Assembly (NCBI RefSeq): GCF_005405085.1
Contig: NZ_BJDJ01000017.1
Span: 16,745 to 80,744 of the forward strand
Direction of reading: 5' to 3'
From: Lactiplantibacillus daowaiensis
Lineage (GTDB): Bacteria; Bacillota; Bacilli; Lactobacillales; Lactobacillaceae
Length of the DNA stretch: 64,000 nt
This document shows positions 33,616 to 41,285 of the stretch, one piece after another (the first letter of the stretch is position 1; each line of letters opens with the position of its first letter). A model generated the notes under the pieces. That model searched no databases. It was not told where the DNA came from and was given only the letters and a program-made list of their open reading frames with translations. A program made the position numbers and the translations under genes.

Positions 33616-35031
33616 ATGATTAATAAAATTAATTGGAAAGCGTTCATCTTGCCGTTAATTTTTGGTATTGGCCTGTGGTTACTCACCCCACTTAAGCCAA
33701 CCGATATCAACACCGCCGCTTGGCATTTATTCGCGATTTTCGTCGCAACTATCGTGGCTTGCATTACAAAACCACTGCCGATGATGGCCACAACTTTAAT
33801 CGGCATCACCATTGCGACTCTAACCGGCATCTTTACCATGGATGAAGTCACTGCCGGCTTTGGGAATTCTACTGCTTGGATGGTGGCAATGTGCATGTTC
33901 ATGGCCGCCGGCTTCATCAAATCTGGCCTAGGTAAACGCATCGCCTATCTTTTCGTCAAATTATTTGGCAAACGGACGTTAGGACTGGCTTATGCGCTAT
34001 CCGCAGTTGATACCGTCTTAGCCATTGGGATTCCTAGTAACAATGCCCGGGTAAACGGCATTATGTATCCAATCATCGACAACTTAGCACGTGAAATGGG
34101 ATCTGATCCAAAGAAAGGCACCCAACGAAAGTTAGGTTCCTTCTTGATTTTTAACGAATATGAAGTCAACAACATTACTTCCGGCCTATTCTTAACCGGT
34201 CTAGCAGGTAACATGGTGGCCTTAGGTTTGGCCAAAACACAAGGTATCACGATTTCTTGGCTCCAATGGTTTGCCGCTGCGAGTGTCCCTGGCATTTTAT
34301 CCTTATTGATTATTCCCTTCTTGCTATACAAGATTTATCCACCCGAAGTCAAAGAAACGCCGAACGCGCGTACTTGGGCTGACAAACGCCTAAACGAAAT
34401 CGGCAAAATGACGATCAGTGAAAAAATCATGTTAACAACTTTCATCTTGGCGATCATCTTATGGCTAGTCGGTGCAAAAATCGGTATCGATGCGACCGAA
34501 GTTAGCTTTATCGCCGTCGTTATCTTACTGATCACCGGCGTTTTAACGACCAAAGACATGCTCCATGAAAGCTTCGCTTGGAACATTTTGGTTTGGTTAT
34601 CTGTCATTATGCTAATGTCCCAAAAGTTGATGATCTTAGGCTTTTTCCCTTGGTTCTCAAAGACTTTAGGTAGCATGCTCCATGGGATGAATTGGGTCTT
34701 AGTTTTAATTATTTTATTTTTAGCTTACTTCTATTTACATTACATGTTTCCAAGTGTTTCAACCCAAATTTCAGCCCTGTACGCTGGCTTTCTCTCCGTT
34801 GCTATCGGTGCGGGCGTACCACATACGCTAGCGGCATTAATGCTTGCCTTTTGTGGTTCGATCTACTTATCAACGACCCCTTATTCCGCTGGCCCAGCCG
34901 CCTTACTTTCAGGTACCGGTTATGTGTCCAATAAAGATTGGTGGAAGCTCAGTGCCATTGTTGGGGTAACCTTCAACATCATCTGGCTCGGTGGTGGACT
35001 ACTTTGGACTAAAGTCATCGGCCTCTGGTAA
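33616..35031 (+). CDS. DASS-family dicarboxylate/anion transporter
   Basis: A 471-residue polytopic protein of the divalent anion:sodium symporter (SLC13/CitT) family. It contains FGNSTAWMVAMCMFMAAGFIKSGLGKRIAYLFVKLFG, the S-N-N substrate motif region IGIPSNNARVNGIMYPI, VSFIAVVILLITGV, SFAWNILVWLSVIMLMS and the second hairpin region STTPYSAGPAALLSGTGYVS. Substrates are typically citrate, tartrate, succinate, fumarate or malate. ATG 33616 lies 8 nt after GAGGAG; the frame opens 10 codons earlier without a ribosome binding site. It is divergent from the flavin reductase, which would use the imported acid as electron acceptor. Confidence 0.88.
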   Translation: MINKINWKAFILPLIFGIGLWLLTPLKPTDINTAAWHLFAIFVATIVACITKPLPMMATTLIGITIATLTGIFTMDEVTAGFGNSTAWMVAMCMFMAAGFIKSGLGKRIAYLFVKLFGKRTLGLAYALSAVDTVLAIGIPSNNARVNGIMYPIIDNLAREMGSDPKKGTQRKLGSFLIFNEYEVNNITSGLFLTGLAGNMVALGLAKTQGITISWLQWFAAASVPGILSLLIIPFLLYKIYPPEVKETPNARTWADKRLNEIGKMTISEKIMLTTFILAIILWLVGAKIGIDATEVSFIAVVILLITGVLTTKDMLHESFAWNILVWLSVIMLMSQKLMILGFFPWFSKTLGSMLHGMNWVLVLIILFLAYFYLHYMFPSVSTQISALYAGFLSVAIGAGVPHTLAALMLAFCGSIYLSTTPYSAGPAALLSGTGYVSNKDWWKLSAIVGVTFNIIWLGGGLLWTKVIGLW

Positions 35032-35034
35032 CTA

Positions 35035-35098
35035 AAAGCCGCCTTAGCCAAACTAATTTACGTTATACTTAACGTTAGTTTGGGTGAGGAGGCTTTTT
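35035..35098 (+). terminator. Terminator of the transporter gene overlapping the lysR ribosome binding site
   Basis: AAAGCCGCCTTAGCCAAACTAA (35035-35056) pairs with TTAGTTTGGGTGAGGAGGCTTT (35075-35096) and ends in T7. The right arm contains the GAGGAGG ribosome binding site of the following lysR, and a TATACT (35064-35069) lies in the loop. Confidence 0.75.
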
Positions 35099-35100
35099 TT

Positions 35101-35994
35101 ATGAACGAACGTGATTTAAATTATTTTTGTAGCTTAGTCGAAACGGGTAACTATACGGCAACGGCTAAGCAATTTCAGGTCACGCAACCCGCGATTTCAG
35201 CGGCACTAAAGCGACTTGAAACAAAATATCAAACACCACTATTAACCCAACCCAATCATCGTGCACGCCTAGTGACCACGGCTGCGGGACAAGTCTTGTA
35301 TATCAAAGCCCGGCAATTATTAAAAACCTTTGCCCAAGTCGAGCTTGAGGTCCGACACGCTGATGAACAACAAGTGCGCTTAGGCTTTTCACACGTTGCT
35401 GGTGGGATTTGGCTTCCAAAAGTGGTTGAAGCTTTCGCACACCAACGATTATTGGCTGACGTGACAACGGAAGTCGCTATCTCAGTCGAACTCTTAGAAC
35501 GCCTACGTAATCATAAATTAGACGCTGCGATTTTTTCATCGTTACAACCCATGCAGTCTGAAGACCTGCAAGTCTTCCAATTGGAGACCCATCCCCTCTG
35601 CATGCTCGTTAATGTGCAGCATCCATTGAGTCATTTAACCATGATTCGCGCTGAAGATTTACAACAATTCCCAATCATTGCCCGTATGCCGCATTCACTC
35701 CCACGAACTGCGTTAGAACGGTATTGTCATCAAAGTAATGTGCGACCTAATATTATTTATGAAGCACATTCAAATCAATTGGTTGAAAAATTAGTAGCTC
35801 GTAACTTGGGGGTCGGCTTTGTCATTAGTGATTCCGTCTCATTGAGTCCCAATGTGATCCAAGTGCCGTTAAAACCTAGCCAAGCTATCGACTGTTACAT
35901 GCAACTAGCTGTGCGGAAGTCTTTCTTACCAAATGCCCATCAAGCCAAGTGCATTGATCTATTGAAACATATCAAAATGCCCACTGATGCATAA
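35101..35994 (+). CDS. LysR-family transcriptional regulator of the dicarboxylate locus
   Basis: A 297-residue LysR protein: MNERDLNYFCSLVETGNYTATAKQFQVTQPAISAALKRLETKY is the winged helix, and the effector domain follows (VRLGFSHVAGGIWLPKVVEAF, PLCMLVNVQHPLSHL, LVEKLVARNLGVGFVISDSV). The ATG is 8 nt behind GAGGAGG, the right arm of the transporter terminator. It probably senses the transported acid and controls the transporter and the reductase; this is inferred from position. Confidence 0.9.
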   Translation: MNERDLNYFCSLVETGNYTATAKQFQVTQPAISAALKRLETKYQTPLLTQPNHRARLVTTAAGQVLYIKARQLLKTFAQVELEVRHADEQQVRLGFSHVAGGIWLPKVVEAFAHQRLLADVTTEVAISVELLERLRNHKLDAAIFSSLQPMQSEDLQVFQLETHPLCMLVNVQHPLSHLTMIRAEDLQQFPIIARMPHSLPRTALERYCHQSNVRPNIIYEAHSNQLVEKLVARNLGVGFVISDSVSLSPNVIQVPLKPSQAIDCYMQLAVRKSFLPNAHQAKCIDLLKHIKMPTDA

Positions 35995-36074
35995 CGTGAT
36001 TTATTCAAGTCAAAATCAAGGTTTTAGCCCCATCCCGTCATATTTTCTTCATGACCGGCCGTTATACTATGTCC

Positions 36075-36223
36075 ATAGTCAATTAAGAAATTCCCCGTTT
36101 CCTAACTGACCACCCTAACTAAAAAATTCATTCACTCCCCCAAGTAATGAATCTGTGTGTATACCCTAACTTTTTCAAAATTACTTCCCTTTTCCACCGT
36201 ATTCCCCGATACGGTGGTTTTTT
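36075..36223 (+). ncRNA. CU-rich-loop sRNA, copy D
   Basis: -10 TATACT at 36063-36068, preceded by GTCAT-n9-ATGAC (36038-36056) containing TTCTTCA. Same three C-loop hairpins as copy B: loop TTCCCCG; 36126-36152 with loop CCCCCA; terminator 36194-36217 with loop TCCCCG and T6. CU-rich linkers conserved. It lies 80 bp after the lysR stop and is likely to act also as its terminator. Confidence 0.78.
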
Positions 36224-36241
36224 GTATTAGAGTGCGCGCGA

Positions 36242-36355
36242 GGGCGGGAACTTCTGAGCATTAGCCTAGCTAGTCAATTACTCGGTGAATTTTCCGAGTG
36301 GTTGACTAGCGTAGCTAAGCGGAAGACGTTGCCCGAGCAAACACGTTTCGACTCG
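36242..36355 (+). repeat. Structured hairpin repeat (SR), copy D
   Basis: GGGC...GCCC base, GAGCATTAGCCTAGCTAG / CTAGCGTAGCTAAGCGGA, TCAATTACTCGG / CCGAGTGGTTGA apical arms, and tail CGAGCAAACACGTTTCGACTCG-like (CGAG/CTCG and AAAC/GTTT can pair). Confidence 0.82.
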
Positions 36356-36510
36356 TCATATAACACCAGCTAAGTCATCTCCAGAGCAATTATTTAGCGC
36401 ATAATTGGCCTAAGCGGTCCCAACCCCCTGACCAATTTATTCCCGGCAAAATCACGGTTTTAGCCTCGCGGTATCATATTTTCTTCATGATCTCCCGCTA
36501 TACTATGTCC

Positions 36511-36666
36511 ATAGTCAATTAAGAAATTCCCCGTTTCCTAACTGACCACCCTAACTTAAAACAAATTCATTCACTCCCCCAAGTAATGAATCTATGTGTG
36601 CATAACCTAACTTTTTCAAAATTACTTCCCCTTTTCCACCGTATTCCCCGATACGGTGGTTTTTTT
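36511..36666 (+). ncRNA. CU-rich-loop sRNA, copy E
   Basis: -10 TATACT at 36499-36504; the upstream repeat reads ATCAT-n9-ATGAT here, a paired change relative to copy D. Loop 1 TTCCCCG, hairpin 36565-36591 with loop CCCCCA, terminator 36636-36659 with loop TCCCCG and T7. It lies 436 bp behind copy D. A shortened SR remnant (about 36669-36720, ending GAGCAAACATGTTT) follows. Confidence 0.78.
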
Positions 36667-36810
36667 ATGCTAGCGCGCGGATGGGAAGCAGTATGACTAA
36701 CAGTCCGAGCAAACATGTTTAAGCGCCATCTCATCAGACAAAACATATCCCATAGTTGGAACTTCTTACCGATTTAGCGTTACAATAACAATAAATTTGG
36801 TATTAGTTAT

Positions 36811-36839
36811 AAAAAGGCCGCCAGGTGGCGGCCTTTTTT
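36811..36839. terminator. Bidirectional intrinsic terminator
   Basis: AAAAAGGCCGCC / GGCGGCCTTTTT with a 4-nt loop, ending the HXXEE gene on the reverse strand. Confidence 0.85.
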
Positions 36840-36842
36840 ACT

Positions 36843-37361
36843 TTATTTTTTAAATAGTGTTGGCTGTTCTAATTTCTGTTGTACTTTTCCCATTACCTTC
36901 CAATGCATCATATACATGGTTGAGAAAATAATTGAGTAAAGTATGATGAGATATATGACAAAGTTCAGTAAAGCTATTTGGCCTAACCCAAAATACTTAC
37001 CAATAATCCAAATCACTAGCGGTGTCTCGATTAAAGCTGTGATAATTCCTGGCACATACTGATGAACTTGTAAACACATTTTAAGATGCAATAAGAAATG
37101 AATACCAAAAACCGAAACAGTGGCTACGTATAATGCTTGATTATGTGTGACAAAGCAGATTGCCGAGATGATGATCATCAAACTAAAGAATACAAAAACA
37201 CCAACATCAAAAGCACTGCCATTTGTAACTGTGCCGAAAAATGGTTTACGTAATTTTTTCATCAAATCAGCTTTTTGGCGCTTCCAGATTGGTACAAATA
37301 TGACTTCTTCAAAATCATGTAACATAAATAGTAATGGCAAAATCCAATAGCTCATTAACAT
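36843..37361 (-). CDS. HXXEE domain membrane protein
   Basis: A 172-residue protein with about five membrane segments and the H15-D-F-E-E19 motif (HxxEE) in the first one, plus FGIHFLLHLKMC, another His-containing motif typical of the family. ATG 37361 lies 8 nt after GGAGG. It is divergent from the TetR gene at 37489, which probably represses it. The family has no assigned reaction; the HxxEE and His pairs in membrane helices suggest metal binding or an integral-membrane enzyme. Confidence 0.85.
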   Translation of the reverse strand: MLMSYWILPLLFMLHDFEEVIFVPIWKRQKADLMKKLRKPFFGTVTNGSAFDVGVFVFFSLMIIISAICFVTHNQALYVATVSVFGIHFLLHLKMCLQVHQYVPGIITALIETPLVIWIIGKYFGLGQIALLNFVIYLIILYSIIFSTMYMMHWKVMGKVQQKLEQPTLFKK

Positions 37362-37488
37362 GTCTATTACCTCCTCTTTTGATGTTTAAAGTATAAGATG
37401 TCCAAAATTCAAAATGCATTAATTCAACTTCAACGATACAAATTACTACACTTTGTTACCTTAATCTTCATTAGCTAAGGAGCTTCGT

Positions 37489-38031
37489 ATGAATACTAGA
37501 GCATTAGCTTCACAAAATAAAATTATCGCGGCGCTTTTTTTAAAACTTGCGACCGAACCTTTTTCTGACCTAACCATCGCTGAGATTTCTGCAGCTGCCG
37601 GTGTATCTCGTAAAACTTTTTATCGCCATTTTTCTAATAAAACCGCCGTACTTAATTGTTATCTTAAACAAACCGTATTCGCCTACTTTCAGCAAGTTAA
37701 AAAAGACCATTGTGTGACCTACAAAGAAGTACTCATTAGTTTTTTCACTTTCTGGAATAACGAATACGACAGAATGCAGCTCTTGAAGCGGAACCAATTA
37801 CTTATGTATACACTAAACCTACAACGTGAGTATATTGTATCGGCTCTACCTAAAGGCGACTTAGCTTGGCATCAAGATTTCAGCACAGAATTAGTTATCG
37901 ATTTGTTTAGTATCGGTGGTCTTTGGAATGTCTACTTTTATCATCTAGATAAGGAAATCCCACTTGAACCACAGTTTTTAGCCACTGAGATTGTAAACAA
38001 ACTAAAGACTTTTACTCAGTATTTAGAATAG
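37489..38031 (+). CDS. TetR-family transcriptional regulator
   Basis: A 180-residue TetR protein: KIIAALFLKLATEPFSDLTIAEISAAAGVSRKTFYRHFSNKTAVLNCYL is the canonical helix-turn-helix, followed by an all-helical ligand domain of the DUF/TetR_C type. It has AAGGAG 7 nt before the ATG and is divergent from the HXXEE gene (127-bp gap). It likely controls that gene. Base composition of this pair is more AT-rich than the neighbours, so it may have been acquired. Confidence 0.9.
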   Translation: MNTRALASQNKIIAALFLKLATEPFSDLTIAEISAAAGVSRKTFYRHFSNKTAVLNCYLKQTVFAYFQQVKKDHCVTYKEVLISFFTFWNNEYDRMQLLKRNQLLMYTLNLQREYIVSALPKGDLAWHQDFSTELVIDLFSIGGLWNVYFYHLDKEIPLEPQFLATEIVNKLKTFTQYLE

Positions 38032-38086
38032 TAGTTGCAAAAACCGCTAACATGTCCTACACATTATTAACTTAGCTAAGCTTTTT

Positions 38087-38117
38087 CCCATCGTATTCCC
38101 CACTACGGTGGTTTTTT
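38087..38117 (+). terminator. Terminator derived from the sRNA family (3' remnant)
   Basis: CCATCGTA / TACGGTGG (one G-T pair) with loop TTCCCCAC and six T. It matches the 3' hairpin of the sRNA copies, including the TCCCC loop, but no matching promoter or other hairpins lie upstream. It now ends the TetR transcript. Confidence 0.7.
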
Positions 38118-38278
38118 GTTGTGCCAATACAACTTTCCCTAAGATTGTTAGTTAATCAAGCAGTCACTTAAAACACAAAGATACTGAATCAAAGCGTGCG
38201 ATTATACGCAAACCGTTGACCAAAATCAGCCCTACGCCGTAAGCTGACACTATTTTAATGATTGGGGAGTGACTTTTT

Positions 38279-39457
38279 ATGACAACAACTTTTACGAATT
38301 GCCAATTGTTTGATGGGGAGAAAACGATGGTACAACCACATGCTTGGTTTACCGTGGACGACACTGGAAAACTAACTGCGCGTGGGACAGGTGCAGCACC
38401 AGCTAGTGAGCATACGGTTGATTTAGCTGGCCAATATGTCATGCCTGGCATGATCAATGCCCATACCCACATTACGATGAACCCTGCGGTCGGTAGTGGC
38501 GATACCGGCGTCGATGAAGTTACGGCGACCGTGCGTGCCGTCAACAGCCTACACGACTTACTCAAATCTGGCGTCACATATATTCGCGAATGTGGCTGTA
38601 CGTTTAACATCGACGTCACGCTTGAAAAACTCCGCGCTGAAGGCAAATTGCCAAAAGTACCCAACATCTTGCCATCTGGTCAACCATTTTCAATCACTGG
38701 TGGCCATGGTGATTTACCAAACTTTGGTAAACTTGTGGACTCACCTGACGAAATGCGCAAAGCCGTGCGAACCGCCTTGCGTGATGGGGTCAAAGCAGTT
38801 AAATTAATGGCAACCGGCGGCGTGATGACACCGGGCGACTTTATGGATGATCCGCAACTGACGATTGAAGAAATGCAAGTTGCCGTTGCCGAGACCCATC
38901 ATAAAGCCCATATTGTCGCAGCCCACGCTGAAGGGAACCCTGGGATTTACAACGCCTTGAAAGCCGGTGTTGATTCCATCGAACACGGCTGTTATGTCAA
39001 CGATGAAGAAATCGATATGATGTTAAAACAAGGCACTTATTTAACCCCAACCTTTGTGGCCGCCTGGACCATTCCAACATTTGGGCCTGGCAAAATGCCA
39101 GACTGGGAAGTTAAAAAATCCACAGACGCTTGGGATGACATTTGTAAAAACGTGATGCACGCTTGGCATCGCGGCGTTAAAATCACGCTGGGAACTGATG
39201 CTGGGACGCCGCTAAATGATTTTTCAATGACACCAGTCGAGTTCCAATTAATGGTCGAAAACGGGGCCACGCCTTATGAAGCACTGCATACGAGTCAAAA
39301 TTCAGCGGCATTACTCCAAATTGATGATGAGTATGGGAGTTTAGTCCCAGGGCATTACGCCGACTTCTTAGTCTTAAAGCAAAATCCATTAGTTGACGTT
39401 AAAGCCGTACAGCAACCTGACAAAGCAGTTTATAAGAGTGGGATTCAAGTCTACTAA
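38279..39457 (+). CDS. Metal-dependent amidohydrolase (imidazolonepropionase/prolidase-like)
   Basis: A 392-residue amidohydrolase. Metal ligands are visible as MPGMINAHTHI (HxH), the lysine to be carbamylated in VKAVKLMATGGVMTPGDF, HIVAAHAEG, IEHGCYVN, and the catalytic Asp in LGTDAGTPLNDF. This set belongs to the imidazolonepropionase-like/Zn-dependent dipeptidase subgroup. GGGGAGTGA stands ahead of the ATG. Monocistronic with its own terminator. The substrate (dipeptide or cyclic amide) is not predictable. Confidence 0.88.
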   Translation: MTTTFTNCQLFDGEKTMVQPHAWFTVDDTGKLTARGTGAAPASEHTVDLAGQYVMPGMINAHTHITMNPAVGSGDTGVDEVTATVRAVNSLHDLLKSGVTYIRECGCTFNIDVTLEKLRAEGKLPKVPNILPSGQPFSITGGHGDLPNFGKLVDSPDEMRKAVRTALRDGVKAVKLMATGGVMTPGDFMDDPQLTIEEMQVAVAETHHKAHIVAAHAEGNPGIYNALKAGVDSIEHGCYVNDEEIDMMLKQGTYLTPTFVAAWTIPTFGPGKMPDWEVKKSTDAWDDICKNVMHAWHRGVKITLGTDAGTPLNDFSMTPVEFQLMVENGATPYEALHTSQNSAALLQIDDEYGSLVPGHYADFLVLKQNPLVDVKAVQQPDKAVYKSGIQVY

Positions 39458-39470
39458 AGTCATCATGACT

Positions 39471-39500
39471 AAGTGGTCAGTTAAACGCTGACCACTTTTT
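39471..39500 (+). terminator. Intrinsic terminator
   Basis: AAGTGGTCAG / CTGACCACTT with a 7-nt loop and T5. Confidence 0.85.
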
Positions 39501-39579
39501 GTCGTCATTAACGTAGCGTTTGACTGTGATATTTGCTAGAATACGCCTTAACGATGCAACTAGTTAAGGAGGAATTCAT

Positions 39580-40272
39580 GTGTTCTATTTCGACCCAACT
39601 TATTTCTTAGTCATCATTGGCTTAGTCATCTCAATGGCGGCTTCCAGCTATGTTAATAGTACCTTCCGGAAATATGATGCTTATCGCAGCCAATCCAATA
39701 CGACTGGGACTGATGCTGCTCGATTCATCTTGACGCAATCCGGGATCAACGATGTCGGCGTTCAGGCAATTAGCGGGGATTTGACTGATAATTACAATGG
39801 TCAAACCAAAGTATTAAGCTTGTCACAATCAACCGCTAACTCGACCTCCGTAGCGGCAATTGGCGTGGCCGCCCATGAATGTGGCCATGCGGTTCAAGAT
39901 CACGTCAACTACTGGCCAATGCGCTTACGTACGGCACTAGTTCCGGCAGCAAACTTAGGCTCAACGCTATCTTTGCCCATTATCATTGTTGGCGTTTTGC
40001 TCAGTTACAATACCACGTTGATCAACGTCGGCATTGCGCTTTTCTCATTAGCGTTACTCTTTCAGTTAGTCACCTTACCGGTCGAATTTAATGCGTCACG
40101 ACGGGCTTTGCAGATTTTATCGGACGGACAAGTTTTAACTCGCGACGAAGTCCCAATGGTGCGTAAAGTACTAACCGCCGCAGCCTTAACCTATGTGGCC
40201 GCAGCGCTATCCACCTTCTTACAATTACTACGGCTAATCTTGCTCTTCGGGGGGCGTCGCGACAACGATTAA
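39580..40272 (+). CDS. YugP-type zinc metallopeptidase, membrane
   Basis: A 230-residue membrane protein: one N-terminal segment, then NGQTKVLSLSQSTANSTSVAAIGVAAHECGHAVQDHVNY with the zinc motif H99-E-C-G-H103, then two or three more membrane segments and LPVEFNASRRALQIL (third ligand Glu region), typical of the DUF/Zn_peptidase_2 (YugP) family. GTG 39580 is chosen because AAGGAGG lies 7 nt ahead; the overlapping ATG is in the wrong frame. Peptide substrate unknown. Confidence 0.9.
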   Translation: MFYFDPTYFLVIIGLVISMAASSYVNSTFRKYDAYRSQSNTTGTDAARFILTQSGINDVGVQAISGDLTDNYNGQTKVLSLSQSTANSTSVAAIGVAAHECGHAVQDHVNYWPMRLRTALVPAANLGSTLSLPIIIVGVLLSYNTTLINVGIALFSLALLFQLVTLPVEFNASRRALQILSDGQVLTRDEVPMVRKVLTAAALTYVAAALSTFLQLLRLILLFGGRRDND

Positions 40273-40358
40273 GGCCTTAACAAATGCTTAGGGGTTTCTT
40301 CATGACATCGCACCGGTTCGTTCACATATTCTTCACACGACCTGGGTATGATTACATC

Positions 40359-40512
40359 ATGGCAATTGAGGAAAAGCTCAATGCTAGCTATACACAACCT
40401 AAAATTTTTCATTTACTCCTCCAAAGTAATGAAATTCATAGTGACCTGCGACTCCCCATCGCAGGCCTACCCTACTCCTTTTTCCACCGTATTCCCCGAT
40501 ACGGTGGTTTTT
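40359..40512 (+). ncRNA. CU-rich-loop sRNA, copy F (CCUCC-loop variant)
   Basis: -10 TATGAT at 40347-40352 with TTCTTCA exactly 11 bp above, as in copies B-E. A 5' hairpin ATTGAG/CTCAAT (40362-40382 region) replaces hairpin 1. Hairpin 2 is TTTCATT-T-ACT / AGT-AATGAAA with loop CCTCCAA (40407-40434). An extra perfect stem CCTGCGA/TCGCAGG carries loop CTCCCCA (40445-40465). The terminator CCACCGTAT/ATACGGTGG (40484-40507) has loop TCCCCG. CCTCC is the anti-Shine-Dalgarno sequence itself. An open frame across this region is rejected. Confidence 0.75.
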
Positions 40513-40532
40513 GTATTTAAGAGTGTGCGCGA

Positions 40533-40646
40533 GGGCGGGAACTTCTGAGCATTAGCCTAGCTAGGCAATTACTCGGTGATTTTCCGAGTGGTTGACTAGC
40601 GTAGCTAAGCGGAAGAAGTTGCCCGAGCAAACACGTTTCGACACGT
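40533..40646 (+). repeat. Structured hairpin repeat (SR), copy F1
   Basis: GGGC/GCCC base, AACTTC/GAAGTT, GAGCATTAGCCTAGCTAG / CTAGCGTAGCTAAGCGGA, CAATTACTCGG / CCGAGTGGTTG, tail CGAGCAAACACGTTTCGA. Confidence 0.82.
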
Positions 40647-40653
40647 TATATAG

Positions 40654-40745
40654 AACGAACTAGCCGATTACTCGGCGAATTTCCGAATGATTGGCTTAGC
40701 GTAGCAAGCGGAACTGGCAGTCCGAGTAAACACGTTTCGACGCGC
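40654..40745 (+). repeat. Structured hairpin repeat (SR), copy F2 (left-truncated)
   Basis: Starts within the left arm (CTAGCCGATTACTCGG) and keeps the right arm TTGGCTTAGCGTAGCAAGCGGAA, then CTGGCAGTCCGAGTAAACACG and TTTCGACGCGC. It lacks the left base, so it cannot fold fully; it is a decayed tandem copy. Confidence 0.65.
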
Positions 40746-40841
40746 AATCTAGCCTGTCACGCAAACTAGAACGCAAGGATACCCAACTAACAACAGGTGT
40801 CCTCATTTTCTTACAATTATGATAACTTCAATCAGAATGCT

Positions 40842-40870
40842 TTAACATTCCCCACCAAACCCGGTATACT
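40842..40870 (+). promoter_or_regulatory. Promoter of sRNA copy G
   Basis: TTAACA and TATACT with an exact 17-bp spacer; this copy has a recognisable -35, unlike copies B-F. Confidence 0.7.
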
Positions 40871-40876
40871 AGAAAC

Positions 40877-41017
40877 ATGGTAGTTGAATTTGTCACTCGA
40901 CTATCAACTCTTTTTTCATTTACTCCTCCAAAGTTAATGAAAAATAGTCTCGTTGGGCACTCCAACCTAACGAAACGAACTACTCCTTTTGCCGTCGCGT
41001 AAAGCGATGGTTTTTTT
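40877..41017 (+). ncRNA. CU-rich-loop sRNA, copy G (CCUCC-loop variant)
   Basis: Hairpins: TGGTAGTTGA/TCGACTATCA (40878-40906, two G-U pairs); TTTTTCATT-T-ACT / AGT-T-AATGAAAAA with loop CCTCCAA (40912-40944); TCGTTGGG/CCTAACGA with loop CACTCCAA (40950-40973); and a terminator CCGTCGC/GCGATGG with seven T. The lower stem of the second hairpin differs from copy F yet stays paired, while the CCTCCAA loop is identical. Confidence 0.75.
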
Positions 41018-41035
41018 GTATCAGCGTGTGCGCGA

Positions 41036-41150
41036 GGACGGGTTGTCAGTGAGCATTGCCTAGCTAAGCCGATTACTCGGTGAACTTCCGAGTGGTTGGC
41101 CTAGCGTAGCAAGCGGAGCTGACAGTCCGAGCAAACACGTTTCGACTCGT
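41036..41150 (+). repeat. Structured hairpin repeat (SR), copy G
   Basis: GGAC/GTCC base, TGTCAG/CTGACA, GAGCATTGCCTAGCTAAGCC with GGCCTAGCGTAGCAAGCGGA, ACTCGG/CCGAGT tip and tail GAGCAAACACGTTTCGACTCG-type. Confidence 0.82.
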
Positions 41151-41285
41151 TATACCAAACAACCCAATTAAACCGTCCAACGAACTTCCCGTACAGTCAC
41201 CTAGCTAGTCTGAGTAGAACCCTCGAACTTGCCAAGCCAAAACCAGCAAGCGTATGATAACTAGTGCATAAGGAGTTGATATTGG

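Noticed and set aside
33597..34676. Long reverse-strand frames within the transporter gene
   Set aside because: They are shadows of the transporter's third-position bias; no ribosome binding sites or domains.
40284..40548. Open frames of 66-78 codons over sRNA copy F
   Set aside because: They run across hairpins and the terminator, have no ribosome binding site and are not shared by the other copies.
27335..41150. CRISPR array
   Set aside because: The repeats are hairpin elements hundreds of bases apart with genes between them; there are no short regularly spaced repeats and no cas genes.
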